A program made the position numbers and the translations under genes. Positions 1 through 11,033 of a DNA stretch of 64,000 bases are shown here, piece after piece. The notes under the pieces are model-generated. The model was not told the DNA's origin. It saw only the letters and a list, made by a program, of their open reading frames with translations, and ran no database searches. The DNA comes from Lentisphaeria bacterium. GTDB lineage: Bacteria; Verrucomicrobiota; Lentisphaeria; Victivallales; Victivallaceae. How positions within the stretch are numbered: position 1 is the first letter of the stretch; each line of letters starts with the position of its first letter. The DNA lies in NCBI GenBank assembly GCA_017508385.1, contig JAFVZB010000011.1:1-64000 (forward strand), given 5' to 3'.

Positions 1-93
1 GCGACGCTGCGGGCAGGCACTCAGGGCCTTTGATTTACTTTTCTTTTCTTTTTCTTCGCGTCCGAAACGCACCAACTGATTGATTGTCGGCAT
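1..93 (-). CDS. rpsL: 30S ribosomal protein S12, 5' end only
   Basis: The first 31 codons of ribosomal protein S12, a small-subunit protein of the decoding centre, are visible on the minus strand; the rest lies beyond the window edge. The N-terminus MPTINQLVRFGRE is the conserved S12 start. The ATG is at 91-93, with an AAGGA ribosome-binding site about seven bases upstream. It follows rpoC after 147 bases, the usual rpoBC-rpsL order. A large inverted repeat lies in the gap, so its expression may be partly separated from rpoC. Confidence 0.95.
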   Translation of the reverse strand, partial: MPTINQLVRFGREEKEKKSKSKALSACPQRR

Positions 94-162
94 AACCTTT
101 TCCTTGATATTTCCTGTTTTATATCTTAAAAAGCTTTATACATCTACACATTACGAGCATAT

Positions 163-220
163 AAAATATCACAGAAACGCAATGTTTTCAAGTATTTTTC
201 ATTGCGTTTCCTGATATTTT
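163..220. repeat. Inverted repeat between rpoC and rpsL
   Basis: Two arms of about 20 bases (163-184 and 200-220) are complementary: an outer 9-bp block (163-171 with 212-220) and an inner 11-bp block GAAACGCAATG/CATTGCGTTTC (174-184 with 200-210), separated by a small internal bulge, with a 15-base loop. In RNA from either strand this would be a long stem. There is no clean run of U after it on the minus strand, so it may be a processing site, a partial attenuator or a 3'-end stabiliser rather than a simple terminator. Confidence 0.7.
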
Positions 221-240
221 TCAACATTTTGTTGTTTTTA

Positions 241-3200
241 TCACTCGTCTGAGCTCTCAACACCAAAACCTTCCTCGGGAGTTTCCGGCAAATATTCCTT
301 TGCCTCGTCGGGCAGCATATCGCCTTCGGCTTCTCTCCACTGGGCGGCGACATCGCTCACGCTTTCCTCGGCATCGGCATTTTCGGCAGGAAGTTCAGGC
401 TCGATTTCGGTTCCGAGATATTTCAGTCTCAGGTTCTGAACTCTTGCAGTACCGGTTCCGGCGGGAATCAGATGTCCGGTGATGACGTTCTCTTTGAATC
501 CGGCAAGGTTATCGATCTTTCCGACCGTGGCAGCCTCGGTGAGGATACGGGTGGTATCCTGGAACGATGCCGCTGAGATGAAGCTCTCGGTTTCCAATGC
601 GGCTTTGGTGATACCAAGCAGCACCGGCTCTGCCTCGGCGGGTTTGCCGCCGCGCTCGATGACTTCACGGTTGATACGGTTGAACTCGATACGGTCGAGC
701 TGCTCACCCTGGAGATAGTCAGTTGCGCCCGGATCGGTGATGCGAACCTTCTGCATCATCTGACGGATGATGATCTCAATGTGCTTATCATTGATCTCAA
801 CACCCTGGGTACGGTACACCAACTGGATCTCATCGACCAGGTGACGCTGGAGTTCGTGGATTCCGCAGATCTCAAGCAGAGTGTGCGGAATGATCGAACC
901 CTCGGTCAGCTTCTGACCCTTGCGGACGAAGTCTCCTTTGCTCACGGTGAGGTGCTTGTGCAACGGTATTGAGTTATGCTCCTCAACTTTGCCGGAAACT
1001 CGGTCACGGATAATGAGCTGGCGTTTGTTGCGGACAACGTTATCCTGCTCAATAAATCCGTCGATACGGGCGATCTCAGCAACGTCCTTCGGCATGCGGG
1101 CCTCAAACAGCTCCGCAATTCGGGGAAGACCGCCGATAATATCTTTGTTCTTGGAGGACTGACGGGGAACACGGGCGACAACCATACCTGAGCTGACACG
1201 CTCTCCGGTGTGGGTCATCAACACCGCTCCTGACGGAAGCGGATAGTTGGCAATGACTTCTCCGGCGTCATCGGTAATGACGATCTGCGGATGCAGGTCA
1301 TCACGGTGCTCCATAACTGTTCCCTGATCGGAGGAACCGCGTTTCTGCTTCTGGATGGTGACACCTTCCACCAAGTCCTGAAGCTGGACGATTCCATCCA
1401 CCTCGATGATGATCGGAACGTGACTCGGATCCCAGCTGGCGAACACTTCGTTGAGTTTGACTGTTTCGCCATCCATCTTCTCGAGCACTGAACCGGCATC
1501 CAGCTCGTAACGCTCGAGTTCAGCCTCTGCCTGAGCATCGCTCCAGAAGTCGAAGTCCTTGATGTTGGTGCCGATCGCGGCTGCCTCAACAAGAGCATTC
1601 TCGCGCTTCTCTTTCTCGATCTCTTTGGCTTTGACCGGATCGTAAATGATCACATATCCGTTCTTATTGACAACGACGTTCTTGCCCTTCTGGTTGAGGA
1701 CGGTACGAACGTTGAAGTATTTCAAAACACCGGCACTGTGCGCAGTGAGAACCGGCTGTTTGTATGCACTTGACGCAGTTCCTCCGATGTGGAACGTACG
1801 CATTGTAAGCTGAGTACCGGGCTCACCGATCGACTGGGCGGCGATGATACCGAGAGCATCTCCCTCACGTGCCTCACGGTCGCTGGCAAGGTTCCAGCCG
1901 TAGCACTTGACACAGAGTCCGTGCTTGCTCTCGCAGCTGAGGGCGGAGCGGATGAGCACACGTTTGATACCGCGGTCATCGATGAGTTTCGCCTTCTCAG
2001 CAGTGAATATCTCGCCTGCTGCGATGATGAGACGTCCGTCACTGTAAACGGGGTCACGGACATCCTGGGCACTGTAACGGCCGATGATACGGTCGCTCAA
2101 CGGGAGCATGACTTCGTCACCCTCGGTAATGGCACTTGTCCAGACACCTTTGGTGGTTCCGCAATCGTGCTCACGGCAGATGATATCCTGAGCGACGTCA
2201 ACCAGACGGCGGGTCATGTAACCGGAGTCTGCGGTTTTAAGAGCGGTATCAGCAAGTCCCTTACGGGCACCGTGGGTACTGATGAAGTACTCGAGCACCG
2301 AAAGTCCCTCACGGAAGTTGGAGATGATCGGACGCTCAATGATGTCGCCGGACGGTTTTGCCATAAGTCCGCGCATACCTGCAAGCTGACGGATCTGGTC
2401 TTTGCTGCCACGGGCGCCGGAATCGAGCATGGCGTACACCGGGTTGATCTCGCCTCTCTGGCTGGCTGCCTCAAGACGGGTGATCAACTCGTCAGCAACG
2501 GTCTTGCTCGCCTGACTCCAGATATCGATGACCTTCTTGTAACGCTCACCGTCGGTCAACAGACCGTCGTTGTACTGAGCGAGAACGGTATCGACCTCGG
2601 CACGGGCTTTCTCGATGATCTCAGCCTTGGTCTCAGGAACCTGAAGGTCAGCGATGGAAATTGAAAGTCCGGCGAGAGTTGAGTGTTTGTAACCGAGATC
2701 TTTGAGGTCGTCGAGCAACTTGATGGTTGCTTCGTGACCGGCGATCTGGTAGGAATCACTGATAAGTTTACCGAGCTGCTTTTTCTTGGCAACTGCGTTA
2801 TAGAAACCGAGTCTCTTATCCCAGATCTCGTTGAAGATACAACGTCCGGCGGTAGTCAGGATGTATTTGGAATCCTTATCACCGTAGAGAGTATCCTTGC
2901 CCAGGTCGGGGTTCGGGATCTTTACCGCATCGTGCATGGTAATGAATCCTGCCTGCTTTGCGTAGAGAACCTCAAAGTAGTCACGGTAAAGTTTTGCACG
3001 CTCCTTGTTCTGCGGAGGGCAGGTAAGATAGTAGCTGCCCAGAGTGATGTCGTGGGTCGGAGTGGCAATCGGTTTTCCGTTGGCAGGTGAGAAGATGTTG
3101 TTGGGAGAAAGCATCAGCAGCTTGGTCTCCATCTGTGCCTCGTTCGACAGCGGAACGTGGACAGCCATCTGGTCACCGTCGAAGTCGGCGTTGTACGCAG

Positions 3201-4572
3201 TACACACCAGGGGGTGCAGACGGATGGCAGAACCCTCGATCAACACCGGGTCAAATGCCTGGATACTCAGACGGTGCAGAGTGGGAGCACGGTTGAGCAT
3301 GATGGGATGACCTTTGGTGACCTCTGCGAGGATATCCCAAATCACATCCTCTCCGCGCTCGATCATCTTCTTGGCGGCACGGACGGTATGAGCAAGTCCG
3401 CGCTCCTTGAGGTGACGGATGATGAAGGGCTCAAAGAGGATCATAGCCATCTTCTTCGGCAGACCGCACTGATGGATCTTCAACTCAGGACCGACAACGA
3501 TAACTGAACGGCCGGAGTAGTCAACACGTTTACCGAGCAGGTTCTGACGGAAACGTCCCTGCTTACCTTTGAGCATATCAGAGAGACTCTTGAGCGCACG
3601 GTTACCGGCACCGGTGACGGCACGGCCGTGGCGACCGTTATCCATCAGGGAGTCAACAGCTTCCTGAAGCATACGTTTCTCGTTGCGGATGATCACCTCG
3701 GGAGTACGCAGCTGGAGCAGGTTGTTCAGACGGTTGTTGCGGTTGATGACACGACGGTAGAGGTCGTTCAAATCGCTGGTGGCAAAACGTCCACCCTCGA
3801 GCGGAACCAGCGGACGGAGATCCGGAGGAATCACGGGGAGAACTGACAAAATCATATATTCGGGACGGGAGTTTCCTGAAATGAATCCCTCGACCAGACG
3901 GAGACGTTTTGCAAGCTTCTTGCGCAGAGCTTTGTTGTTTCCGCCTTTGAGTTTGTTTTCAAGATCGGCTTTGAGCTGGATAAGATCGACCTGCTCAAGA
4001 AGTTTCTTGATGGCAGGAGCTCCCATCTCGGCAACAAAGCTGTCACCGTAATCCTCGCAAGCCTGACGGTACTCATGCTCACTGAGGATCTGCTGAAGCT
4101 GCAGTGAAGAGGTTCCCGGATCGGTAACCACATAATCTTCATAGTAAATGACGCTTTCAAGATGCTTGGCAGTCATATCGAGAATAAGTCCGATACGGCT
4201 GGGCATACACTTGAAGAACCAGATGTGGGAAACGGGAACTGCAAGCTCGATGTGTCCCATTCTTTCACGGCGGACTTTGGCGTGAGTCACTTCAACTCCG
4301 CAGCGGTCACAGATGAGACCTTTGGTCTTGACACGTTTGTGCTTTCCGCAGTTACACTCCCAGTCACGGGTGGGTCCGAAAATACGCTCACAGAAGAGAC
4401 CGCCCTTCTCGGGTTTCAGGCTGCGGTAGTTGATGGTTTCGGGATTTTTCACCTCGCCATGGGACCAGGAACGGATGGTATCCGGACTTGCCACGTTGAT
4501 CGAAATCGCATCAAAGTGGTTTGACTGTTCCTTTGCGAGCATCTCGCGATATGCGTTGGTATTATCAATCAT
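241..4572 (-). CDS. rpoC: DNA-directed RNA polymerase subunit beta'
   Basis: Largest RNA polymerase subunit (1443 residues, normal bacterial size), which holds the catalytic magnesium site. The catalytic motif NADFDGDQ is at residues 461-468, with D463, D465 and D467 as the metal ligands. The N-terminal zinc finger has C73, C75, C88 and C91, and the second zinc site has cysteine pairs near residues 800 and 880. The C-terminus is an acidic tail, a variable part of the family. It starts 15 bases after rpoB and is cotranscribed with it. Confidence 0.98.
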   Translation of the reverse strand: MIDNTNAYREMLAKEQSNHFDAISINVASPDTIRSWSHGEVKNPETINYRSLKPEKGGLFCERIFGPTRDWECNCGKHKRVKTKGLICDRCGVEVTHAKVRRERMGHIELAVPVSHIWFFKCMPSRIGLILDMTAKHLESVIYYEDYVVTDPGTSSLQLQQILSEHEYRQACEDYGDSFVAEMGAPAIKKLLEQVDLIQLKADLENKLKGGNNKALRKKLAKRLRLVEGFISGNSRPEYMILSVLPVIPPDLRPLVPLEGGRFATSDLNDLYRRVINRNNRLNNLLQLRTPEVIIRNEKRMLQEAVDSLMDNGRHGRAVTGAGNRALKSLSDMLKGKQGRFRQNLLGKRVDYSGRSVIVVGPELKIHQCGLPKKMAMILFEPFIIRHLKERGLAHTVRAAKKMIERGEDVIWDILAEVTKGHPIMLNRAPTLHRLSIQAFDPVLIEGSAIRLHPLVCTAYNADFDGDQMAVHVPLSNEAQMETKLLMLSPNNIFSPANGKPIATPTHDITLGSYYLTCPPQNKERAKLYRDYFEVLYAKQAGFITMHDAVKIPNPDLGKDTLYGDKDSKYILTTAGRCIFNEIWDKRLGFYNAVAKKKQLGKLISDSYQIAGHEATIKLLDDLKDLGYKHSTLAGLSISIADLQVPETKAEIIEKARAEVDTVLAQYNDGLLTDGERYKKVIDIWSQASKTVADELITRLEAASQRGEINPVYAMLDSGARGSKDQIRQLAGMRGLMAKPSGDIIERPIISNFREGLSVLEYFISTHGARKGLADTALKTADSGYMTRRLVDVAQDIICREHDCGTTKGVWTSAITEGDEVMLPLSDRIIGRYSAQDVRDPVYSDGRLIIAAGEIFTAEKAKLIDDRGIKRVLIRSALSCESKHGLCVKCYGWNLASDREAREGDALGIIAAQSIGEPGTQLTMRTFHIGGTASSAYKQPVLTAHSAGVLKYFNVRTVLNQKGKNVVVNKNGYVIIYDPVKAKEIEKEKRENALVEAAAIGTNIKDFDFWSDAQAEAELERYELDAGSVLEKMDGETVKLNEVFASWDPSHVPIIIEVDGIVQLQDLVEGVTIQKQKRGSSDQGTVMEHRDDLHPQIVITDDAGEVIANYPLPSGAVLMTHTGERVSSGMVVARVPRQSSKNKDIIGGLPRIAELFEARMPKDVAEIARIDGFIEQDNVVRNKRQLIIRDRVSGKVEEHNSIPLHKHLTVSKGDFVRKGQKLTEGSIIPHTLLEICGIHELQRHLVDEIQLVYRTQGVEINDKHIEIIIRQMMQKVRITDPGATDYLQGEQLDRIEFNRINREVIERGGKPAEAEPVLLGITKAALETESFISAASFQDTTRILTEAATVGKIDNLAGFKENVITGHLIPAGTGTARVQNLRLKYLGTEIEPELPAENADAEESVSDVAAQWREAEGDMLPDEAKEYLPETPEEGFGVESSDE

Positions 4573-4587
4573 TGTTGCTGTCCTGTA

Positions 4588-7500
4588 TTAGTTGTTATCA
4601 GATTTTTTGATCGTGCGGATGTCGAGTCCGAGACTCTGCATCTCTTTGAGCAACACGTTGAAGGATTCCGGACGTTCGGACTCCAACAGGCTCTTACCGG
4701 TAACGATCGACTCGTAAATCCGGTTGCGTCCCTTGGTATCGTCGGACTTGACGGTGAGCATTTCCTGCAGAGTGTAAGCGGCACCGTAGGCTTCGAGTGC
4801 CCAGACTTCCATCTCTCCGAAACGCTGACCTCCGTGCTGCGCCTTACCGCCGAGGGGCTGCTGGGTAACCAGTGAGTAGGGACCGACCGCACGGGCGTGG
4901 ATCTTGTTGGCAACGAGGTGGTCGAGTTTGAGCATGTAGATCTCACCGACCATCACGCGCTGATCGAAACGGTCTCCGGTGCGTCCGTCGAAGACGTCGG
5001 CCTTACCGTCATAGACGTAGCTGCCGTCTTTCTGCTGGCGGAATCCCCAGTGATAGTTCTTGCCATTCTCTTCGGCGTAACGCTCGTTGGCTTTTTCCAT
5101 GAGGTTGACGATATCCTCCTCCTGAGCACCGTCGAACACCGGAGTGGCGACTTTGATGCCGAGCATCTTGGCAGCCCAGCCGAGGTGAGTCTCGAGAACC
5201 TGTCCGATATTCATACGGCTCGGCACGCCGAGCGGGTTGAGAACGATATCGACCGGAGTTCCGTCCGCAAGGAACGGCATATCCTCGATCGGAACGATTC
5301 TGGAAACAATACCTTTGTTTCCGTGACGTCCTGCCATCTTATCACCGACCTGGAGTTTGCGCTTGCAGGCAATATAGACTTTGACACGTTTGATGGTGCC
5401 CTGCTCTGAGTCGAATGAATCAACACTGTCGAGATAACGGCGGCGATGCTCCTCGTTCTCCTCGAACTGGGGCTTGAAGCTGTCGATGATCTCGGCGATC
5501 TTGGTCTTGGCTTCGCAATCTTCCATTGACCAGCTGTCGTAGTGCATGGCAAGTTTCTGGATGGCGTTCTTGTTGACCTTTCTGTTGGCATTGATCAGAA
5601 CCGCAGAGCTCTGGCTGTCAGCTGAAGCATCGATCACAGGATAGGGAAGTTTGACTCCGAAAAGCGCATCAGAAAGACGGCTGGTCAAATCCTCAAGCAG
5701 AGCATTGTAGGTCTCGCGATAGTTGTTGCGGATCTGCTTTTCCTGATTTTTCTTCTCGGTCTTGGTCATGCTCTGTTTGGCACCGATCTCCTTGGCGTAC
5801 TCGGTGCGGATATCCATAACGATACCGCCCTTGCCGCTGGAAACCATCAAGCTGGAATCCTTGACGTCGGCAGCTTTTTCACCGAAGATGGCACGGAGCA
5901 GACGCTCCTCAGGAGCAAGCTCGGTCTCATTTTTCGGAGTGATCTTACCGACAAGGATATCTCCCGGCTTGACCTCAGCTCCCTCGTAAACGATACCGCG
6001 GCTGTCGAGATTGCGCAGTGCATCCTCGCTGACGTTCGGAATATCACGGGTGATTTCCTCAGGACCGAGTTTGGTGTCACGGCTGGCGATTTCAAACTCA
6101 TCAACGTGGATACTGGTATAAGTATCCTCTTTCACCAGTTTCTGACTGACGATGATAGCGTCCTCGAAGTTGTATCCGCACCAGGGCATGAATGCGACCA
6201 GCACGTTGTGTCCGAGAGCGAGCTCACCACCCTGAGTTGCGGCACCGTCGGCAAGCAGGTCACCCTTGGCGACCTTATCACCGCGTTTGACAACCGGCTT
6301 CTGGTTGATGCAGGTTCCGGCGTTGCTGCGCAGATATTTATAGAGTCTGTAAACCTGACGCTCCGGGTTTTCGGCGTTGCCATCGGGAGTGACCACGATG
6401 TGAGCACTGTTGACCTCGGCAACGATACCATCGGCTTTGGCGACGATAACGGCACGGGAGTCTCTGGCGATGCGCTCTTCAAGACCGGTTCCGACGTAGG
6501 GTGACTCGGGAGTCATCAGGGAAACAGCCTGGCGCTGCATGTTTGATCCCATCAAAGCACGGTTTGCGTCATCGTGCTCGAGGAACGGAATGATTCCGGC
6601 AGCTGCACTGACCAGCTGTTTCGGTGAAACGTCCATATACTGAACGGTCTCACGGGGATGCTCCTCAGATTCACCACGGTAGCGGCACATGATCATCGGA
6701 CGGACAAAACGGTTCTCCTCATCGAGCAGAGCGTTTGCCTGAGCGATAACAAATTTTTCCTCTTTGTCAGCGGTGAGGTAATCGATCTGATTGGTGACCT
6801 GACCATCGACGACCTTGCGGTAAGGAGTCTCAATAAATCCGTACTCATCTATAATAGCATAGAGTGAGAGTGAACTGATAAGACCGATGTTCGGTCCCTC
6901 AGGAGTCTCGATCGGGCAGATACGTCCGTAGTGACTGGTGTGAACGTCACGAACCTCAAATCCGGCACGGTCACGGCTCAAACCTCCCGGTCCGAGGGCG
7001 GAAAGACGACGTTTGTTGGTGACTTCGCTCAACGGGTTGATCTGATCCATGAACTGGGAAAGCTGGCTGCGGGCAAAGAAGTCACGGATGACTCCGGCAA
7101 ATGCTTTCGGGTTGATGAGCTTTGAAGGAGTCACGTTGGGATCATCAAAGGTCATGTGCTCGCGGATGAGACGCTCGGTGCGCAGCAAACCTACGCGGCA
7201 CTGATTCTGCAGCAGCTCTCCGACGGTGCGGATACGGCGTGCGCCCAGGTGGTCGATATCATCGGCAGGAGCGTTGTTGTGGCGCATCTTGATGAGCATT
7301 TTGGTAGCTGCCATAAGATCTTTGGGATCAAGAACACGCAGATCAGCGGGAAGTCCGACTCCGAGACGCTCGTTGAGCTTGTAACGACCCACAGCTCCGA
7401 GGTCGTAACGACGGCTGTCGAAGAAGAGACGTTTGACCAGCAGACGGGCGTTGTTGATGTTCGGCGGATCTCCCGGACGCATACGGCGATAGATCTCTTT

Positions 7501-8406
7501 GAGAGCATCTTCTTCGTTGCGGGCGGGATCTTTGTGCAGACTGGCGAAGAGATAGTTATCTCCCTCAGCAACATAAGCCAGTTCGACCTGATCGATTCCG
7601 TTCTCGCTGAGAATGGCGAGATGCTGTTCGTTGATCTGCACCAGCTCATCGATGAGAACGATATCGTTTTCGTCGGTAACATCGTCAACTGTGTAGTATT
7701 TTGAAAGATCTGCGGGATCGATCTTCAGAAGGTCAGAGAGTTTCCAGGTTTTGACCTCATAGATCTCCTGCAGGATGTCGCGGTTGGTCGGATAACCGAT
7801 TGCACGCAGGAAGGTGGTGATGTAGAACTTGCGGCGGCGGCGGCGACGGTCGAGATAGATGAGGATGTTGTCGTTGATATCGAACTGAACATCCATCCAG
7901 CTTCCGCGGTCAGGAATGACACGATAGCTGTAAAGAGTGCGTCCGGAGGTATGACGGGTCTTCTCGAAGCAGATTCCCGGACTGCGGTGCAGCTGACTGA
8001 TGATGACACGCTCGGCACCGTTGATGATGAAGGTTCCCTGCTCGGTCATGATCGGAATATCACCCATGTAAACACGCTCAGGGATCTCGTTTCCATTGAC
8101 CTTCAGCAGGAAATCGACGTACAGCGGAGCATCATAAACTTTACCGTCTTTGATACAGTCGATCACGTTGCTCTTCTGCTCGCTGGGAGTTCCGATCTCG
8201 TATGAGACGAACTCGAGGCTCATCTGTTTGTCAAAACTCTCGATGGGGAAAATCTCGGTAAAGACTTCCTGGAGTCCGTGGTTCTTGCGCTCTTCCGGCG
8301 GAGTGAAACGCTGGAGGAAATTCGCATAGGAGTCGAGCTGGATTCCGATCAGGTCCGGAATTTCCAGAACGTCATGGAGTTTTCCAAAGTTCTTTCTTTT
8401 CTGCAT
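4588..8406 (-). CDS. rpoB: DNA-directed RNA polymerase subunit beta
   Basis: Beta subunit of RNA polymerase (1272 residues). The rifampicin-binding region is seen near residues 447-475 (SQFMDQINPLSEVTNKRRL), and the conserved GDKMAGRHGNKG block near residue 1021 contacts the active site. The ATG at 8406 is preceded by AGGAG. It lies first in the rpoB-rpoC pair, 459 bases downstream of rplL, and that gap holds strong hairpins that probably set the ratio of ribosomal protein to polymerase synthesis, as is known for other bacteria. Confidence 0.98.
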   Translation of the reverse strand: MQKRKNFGKLHDVLEIPDLIGIQLDSYANFLQRFTPPEERKNHGLQEVFTEIFPIESFDKQMSLEFVSYEIGTPSEQKSNVIDCIKDGKVYDAPLYVDFLLKVNGNEIPERVYMGDIPIMTEQGTFIINGAERVIISQLHRSPGICFEKTRHTSGRTLYSYRVIPDRGSWMDVQFDINDNILIYLDRRRRRRKFYITTFLRAIGYPTNRDILQEIYEVKTWKLSDLLKIDPADLSKYYTVDDVTDENDIVLIDELVQINEQHLAILSENGIDQVELAYVAEGDNYLFASLHKDPARNEEDALKEIYRRMRPGDPPNINNARLLVKRLFFDSRRYDLGAVGRYKLNERLGVGLPADLRVLDPKDLMAATKMLIKMRHNNAPADDIDHLGARRIRTVGELLQNQCRVGLLRTERLIREHMTFDDPNVTPSKLINPKAFAGVIRDFFARSQLSQFMDQINPLSEVTNKRRLSALGPGGLSRDRAGFEVRDVHTSHYGRICPIETPEGPNIGLISSLSLYAIIDEYGFIETPYRKVVDGQVTNQIDYLTADKEEKFVIAQANALLDEENRFVRPMIMCRYRGESEEHPRETVQYMDVSPKQLVSAAAGIIPFLEHDDANRALMGSNMQRQAVSLMTPESPYVGTGLEERIARDSRAVIVAKADGIVAEVNSAHIVVTPDGNAENPERQVYRLYKYLRSNAGTCINQKPVVKRGDKVAKGDLLADGAATQGGELALGHNVLVAFMPWCGYNFEDAIIVSQKLVKEDTYTSIHVDEFEIASRDTKLGPEEITRDIPNVSEDALRNLDSRGIVYEGAEVKPGDILVGKITPKNETELAPEERLLRAIFGEKAADVKDSSLMVSSGKGGIVMDIRTEYAKEIGAKQSMTKTEKKNQEKQIRNNYRETYNALLEDLTSRLSDALFGVKLPYPVIDASADSQSSAVLINANRKVNKNAIQKLAMHYDSWSMEDCEAKTKIAEIIDSFKPQFEENEEHRRRYLDSVDSFDSEQGTIKRVKVYIACKRKLQVGDKMAGRHGNKGIVSRIVPIEDMPFLADGTPVDIVLNPLGVPSRMNIGQVLETHLGWAAKMLGIKVATPVFDGAQEEDIVNLMEKANERYAEENGKNYHWGFRQQKDGSYVYDGKADVFDGRTGDRFDQRVMVGEIYMLKLDHLVANKIHARAVGPYSLVTQQPLGGKAQHGGQRFGEMEVWALEAYGAAYTLQEMLTVKSDDTKGRNRIYESIVTGKSLLESERPESFNVLLKEMQSLGLDIRTIKKSDNN

Positions 8407-8431
8407 TGTCTGCTCCTGTTTGCGGTTTCAC

Positions 8432-8447
8432 CCACCCTTAAGGGTGG
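8432..8447. repeat. 16-bp perfect palindrome in the rpoB leader
   Basis: CCACCCTTAAGGGTGG is a perfect palindrome between the long hairpin and the rpoB ribosome-binding site. It could be a small RNA stem in the leader or a protein-binding site. Nothing else in the window matches it, so its role is open. Confidence 0.5.
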
Positions 8448-8537
8448 ATTTGACCATTTTGTTTATAAAAAATTCACTAAATTTTCAATTTATTTTCATC
8501 GGAAGTCAAAAAACTGACTCCCTTTACACGAAACAAC

Positions 8538-8577
8538 CGATCCCCCGTTCTTTTGACAAAAAAGAACCGGGCATCGG
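8538..8577 (-). promoter_or_regulatory. Long hairpin in the rplL-rpoB mRNA
   Basis: Two 18-base arms (8538-8555 and 8560-8577) pair at 16 of 18 positions around a short loop. No U-run follows on the minus strand. In Escherichia coli the same gap carries an attenuator and an RNase III cleavage site; a long near-perfect stem in the same place suggests a comparable processing site. That role is inferred from position and shape only. Confidence 0.5.
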
Positions 8578-8811
8578 AATGCCAGATATTATTTAACGCA
8601 CCGGACAAAAAACCACATCGCAGTACGGTAAAATCACTTTTCAGATACCATGAAATACAGCAAAAGACCACACTGCATTGTCATGTTCGGGATTGAAAAC
8701 AACCCCATTTTTTATTTTTTCAAGCGGATATCGCTCCTCAAAATTGCGTGTTTTCCAACGGGTACCAATGATGAAAAACAACTCAATACAGATACTAAAT
8801 CCTAAACGAAA

Positions 8812-8844
8812 CAGCGACCGGAGGGAAAAACTCCCCTCCAGTCG
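8812..8844 (-). terminator. Attenuator or partial terminator after rplL
   Basis: An 11-bp stem with one G-U pair (8815-8825 with 8834-8844) and a U-containing loop begins 21 bases after the rplL stop codon. It is followed on the minus strand by a weak U-rich stretch (CTGTTTCGTTT). It would partly stop transcription between the ribosomal protein genes and rpoBC. Confidence 0.6.
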
Positions 8845-8865
8845 TTGTGGAACAAGTAACTTTTA

Positions 8866-9252
8866 TTACTTGACTTCGACCTTGGCGCCAGCCTTCTCGA
8901 GCTGTTCCTTGATCTTCTCGGCCTCTTCCTTGGAAGCGCCTTCTTTGATGGCCTTGGGAGCACCCTCGACCAGATCTTTGGCCTCTTTCAGACCAAGACC
9001 GGTGATGGCGCGGACCTCTTTGATGACGTTGATTTTGTTGTCGCCGAAGCTGGCGAGGATCACGTCAAACTCAGTTTTTTCCTCAGCGGGAGCGGCGGCG
9101 GCAGCGGGAGCTGCAGCAGCGGCGACTGCCACGGGGGCAGCGGCGCTGACGCCAAGACGCTCTTCCAGAGTCTTGACCAGCTGGGAGAGTTCCAGAACGG
9201 TCATGTTCTCAATGTAGGAAACGAATTCTTCCATTTTGTTTTCTTCGGACAT
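8866..9252 (-). CDS. rplL: 50S ribosomal protein L7/L12
   Basis: Stalk protein of the large ribosomal subunit (128 residues), present in several copies per ribosome, which recruits translation GTPases. The N-terminal dimerisation helix, an Ala-rich flexible hinge at about residues 36-58 and the C-terminal domain with [15 protein letters not shown] are all visible. It follows rplJ by 19 bases and ends just before an attenuator-like hairpin. Confidence 0.97.
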   Translation of the reverse strand: MSEENKMEEFVSYIENMTVLELSQLVKTLEERLGVSAAAPVAVAAAAAPAAAAAPAEEKTEFDVILASFGDNKINVIKEVRAITGLGLKEAKDLVEGAPKAIKEGASKEEAEKIKEQLEKAGAKVEVK

Positions 9253-9271
9253 CTTAATGCCTTCCTTATAT

Positions 9272-9796
9272 TCAGTTGCTGTTTTGGACTTTGTCTTTGT
9301 ATGCGTTGATCACGTTGACGATACTCGCAGCCTTGGCGTTGAGCACGGTCACCAGATTGCGCGACGGTGCCTGCAGGACACCGAGCAGCATCGCCTGAAG
9401 CACCGGCTTGGACGGGAGATCCGCCAGAGCGGTGACATCATCGGATGAAAGGACGTTTCCGTCCATATAGCCGCCCTTGCTCTGCAGGAGATTGCACTTC
9501 TTGGCAAACTCCTTGACCAGTTTAGCCACTGCGCTGCAGTCACCCTGACCGTAGATTATTGCAGTGCTGCCGGTCAAATCGACGGCATCCAGACCGTTGA
9601 TTTCAAGTGCCGCTGCCGCCTTCTTGATGAGGGCATTCTTCTGAACACTGCAGCGGGCATTGACTGCCGCAAGCTGAGTGCGAAGCTCAGTGACATCTTT
9701 CACGGTCATACCGGCGTAGGTGACGAAATAGCAGTAATCAGCATCGTTGATCATGCTGCTGATCGACTGAACCAGAAACTTTTTCTCGCTTCTCAT
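9272..9796 (-). CDS. rplJ: 50S ribosomal protein L10
   Basis: L10 (174 residues) anchors the L7/L12 dimers to the 23S rRNA. The N-terminal rRNA-binding domain contains the [13 protein letters not shown] segment typical of the family. Its start codon overlaps the rplA stop by one base, so there is no room for a separate L10-binding leader like the one known in front of rplJ in other bacteria; control presumably acts elsewhere in the operon. Confidence 0.96.
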   Translation of the reverse strand: MRSEKKFLVQSISSMINDADYCYFVTYAGMTVKDVTELRTQLAAVNARCSVQKNALIKKAAAALEINGLDAVDLTGSTAIIYGQGDCSAVAKLVKEFAKKCNLLQSKGGYMDGNVLSSDDVTALADLPSKPVLQAMLLGVLQAPSRNLVTVLNAKAASIVNVINAYKDKVQNSN

Positions 9797-10497
9797 TATT
9801 TCGCCCTCGCCAATTCTTTAACGTTGACCTTGATACCGGGAGTCATAGTTCCGGAAATGGTGCAGGAGATAAGATAAACTCCTTTGGCTGAACTCGGTTT
9901 TGCCTTGTTCACTGCGTCTGCGATCGCATCAAAGTTGGCGATCAGAGCGGCAGTCTCAAATGAGAGCTTGCCGAACGGGACATGGACGCAGGCACCACGA
10001 TCTGCACGAAACTCAACTCGACCGGCCTTAGCGACCTTGACAGCCTCGCCGACAGCATCGGTAACAGTACCGGTTTTCGGGTTGGGCATAAGACCGCGGG
10101 GACCCAGCTGACGACCGAGCGGACGAACCATTTTCATGGCGTCAGGAGTGGCAATCAGAATGTCAAAATCGGCATAACCGTCTTTGATTTTCTGAACCAG
10201 ATCCTCATAACCGACCACGTCTGCACCAGCTTCTTTGGCCTCGGCAGCAGCAGGACCGTCGGCAACAACCGCGACTCTGACCGCTTTACCGGTTCCGCTG
10301 GGCAGCGCAACCGCGCCGCGGACCGTCTGATCTGACTTGCGGGGATCGATTCCGAGTTTGATCGCAATTTCTGCGGTCTGGTCGAATTTGACTCCCGGCA
10401 GTTTTTTGAGCAGCTCGATAGCCTCTTCGAGAGTGTGGCGTGCATTGATATCGCCAACGACTTCCAGCTGCTGTTTGTACAGTTTACTTCTACGCAT
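9796..10497 (-). CDS. rplA: 50S ribosomal protein L1
   Basis: L1 (233 residues) forms the L1 stalk that helps tRNA leave the E site, and in many bacteria it represses its own operon. The motif [15 protein letters not shown] is diagnostic. It overlaps rplK by eight bases upstream and rplJ by one base downstream, so translation of the three is coupled. Confidence 0.97.
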   Translation of the reverse strand: MRRSKLYKQQLEVVGDINARHTLEEAIELLKKLPGVKFDQTAEIAIKLGIDPRKSDQTVRGAVALPSGTGKAVRVAVVADGPAAAEAKEAGADVVGYEDLVQKIKDGYADFDILIATPDAMKMVRPLGRQLGPRGLMPNPKTGTVTDAVGEAVKVAKAGRVEFRADRGACVHVPFGKLSFETAALIANFDAIADAVNKAKPSSAKGVYLISCTISGTMTPGIKVNVKELARAK

Positions 10498-10918
10498 CGA
10501 CCACCTCGATTCCCATACTGCGTGCGGTTCCTTCGATGATGCGCATCGCCGCTTCTTCGCTACGGGCGTTGATGTCTTCCTTCTTTATCTGCACGATCTC
10601 ACGGATCTGATCACGAGTGATCTTACCCGCTTTCTCGCTGCCCGGCTTTTTAGCTCCGGATGCCACACCGACTGCCTTCTTGATGAGGACGGCTGCCGGC
10701 GGGGATTTGCAGATAAAGGTGAAACTACGATCCTGATAGACCGTAATCACAACAGGAATAACTGTTCCGCTCTGAGCTTGAGTGGCGGCATTGAACTGCT
10801 TACAGAACTCCATAATGTTGCAACCGGCCGCACCGAGTGCGGGTCCGATCGGCGGAGCCGGGTTAGCGGCACCTGCCGGTATCTGCAACCGGATCAAGCC
10901 TGTAACCTTCTTTGCCAT
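10490..10918 (-). CDS. rplK: 50S ribosomal protein L11
   Basis: L11 (142 residues) is part of the GTPase-associated centre. The proline-rich segment [11 protein letters not shown], the binding site of thiopeptide antibiotics in this family, is present near the N-terminus. It is the first of the tightly coupled rplKAJL set, 115 bases after nusG; that gap would be the natural place for an L1-binding leader, but only a short GGCAG/CTGCC hairpin is visible there. Confidence 0.97.
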   Translation of the reverse strand: MAKKVTGLIRLQIPAGAANPAPPIGPALGAAGCNIMEFCKQFNAATQAQSGTVIPVVITVYQDRSFTFICKSPPAAVLIKKAVGVASGAKKPGSEKAGKITRDQIREIVQIKKEDINARSEEAAMRIIEGTARSMGIEVVDA

Positions 10919-11033
10919 AGTTAAACTTCCTTACTTTTGAGTTCCACGTGGTCTGAACCGGCAGGAATTCTGCCACATCGAACACACCAATTTTTTAAGT
11001 AAAGTCTTGACCTTCTTGACTGATGAAAACTCA

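Larger units (their letters stand above)
8407..8865 (-). other. Gene-free rplL-rpoB intergenic region with several RNA hairpins
   Basis: This is the only stretch of more than 300 bases without a gene in the window. Reading on the minus strand from rplL, it holds a hairpin just after rplL (8815-8844), a long imperfect stem (8538-8577) and a perfect 16-bp palindrome (8432-8447) about 25 bases before the rpoB start. The open reading frames here are short, lack ribosome-binding sites and do not look like genes. Confidence 0.7.

Noticed and set aside
1789-2664. 291-codon frame opposite rpoC, and similar long frames opposite rpoB
   Set aside because: Antisense shadows of highly expressed genes with biased codons; no start signals or domains.
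8477-8671. 64-residue frame on the minus strand in the rplL-rpoB gap
   Set aside because: No ribosome-binding site, no domain, and it covers the long hairpin; more likely a chance frame.
10919-11033. L1-binding leader before rplK
   Set aside because: Only a 5-bp hairpin (GGCAG/CTGCC) is visible, not enough to support an L1 site.
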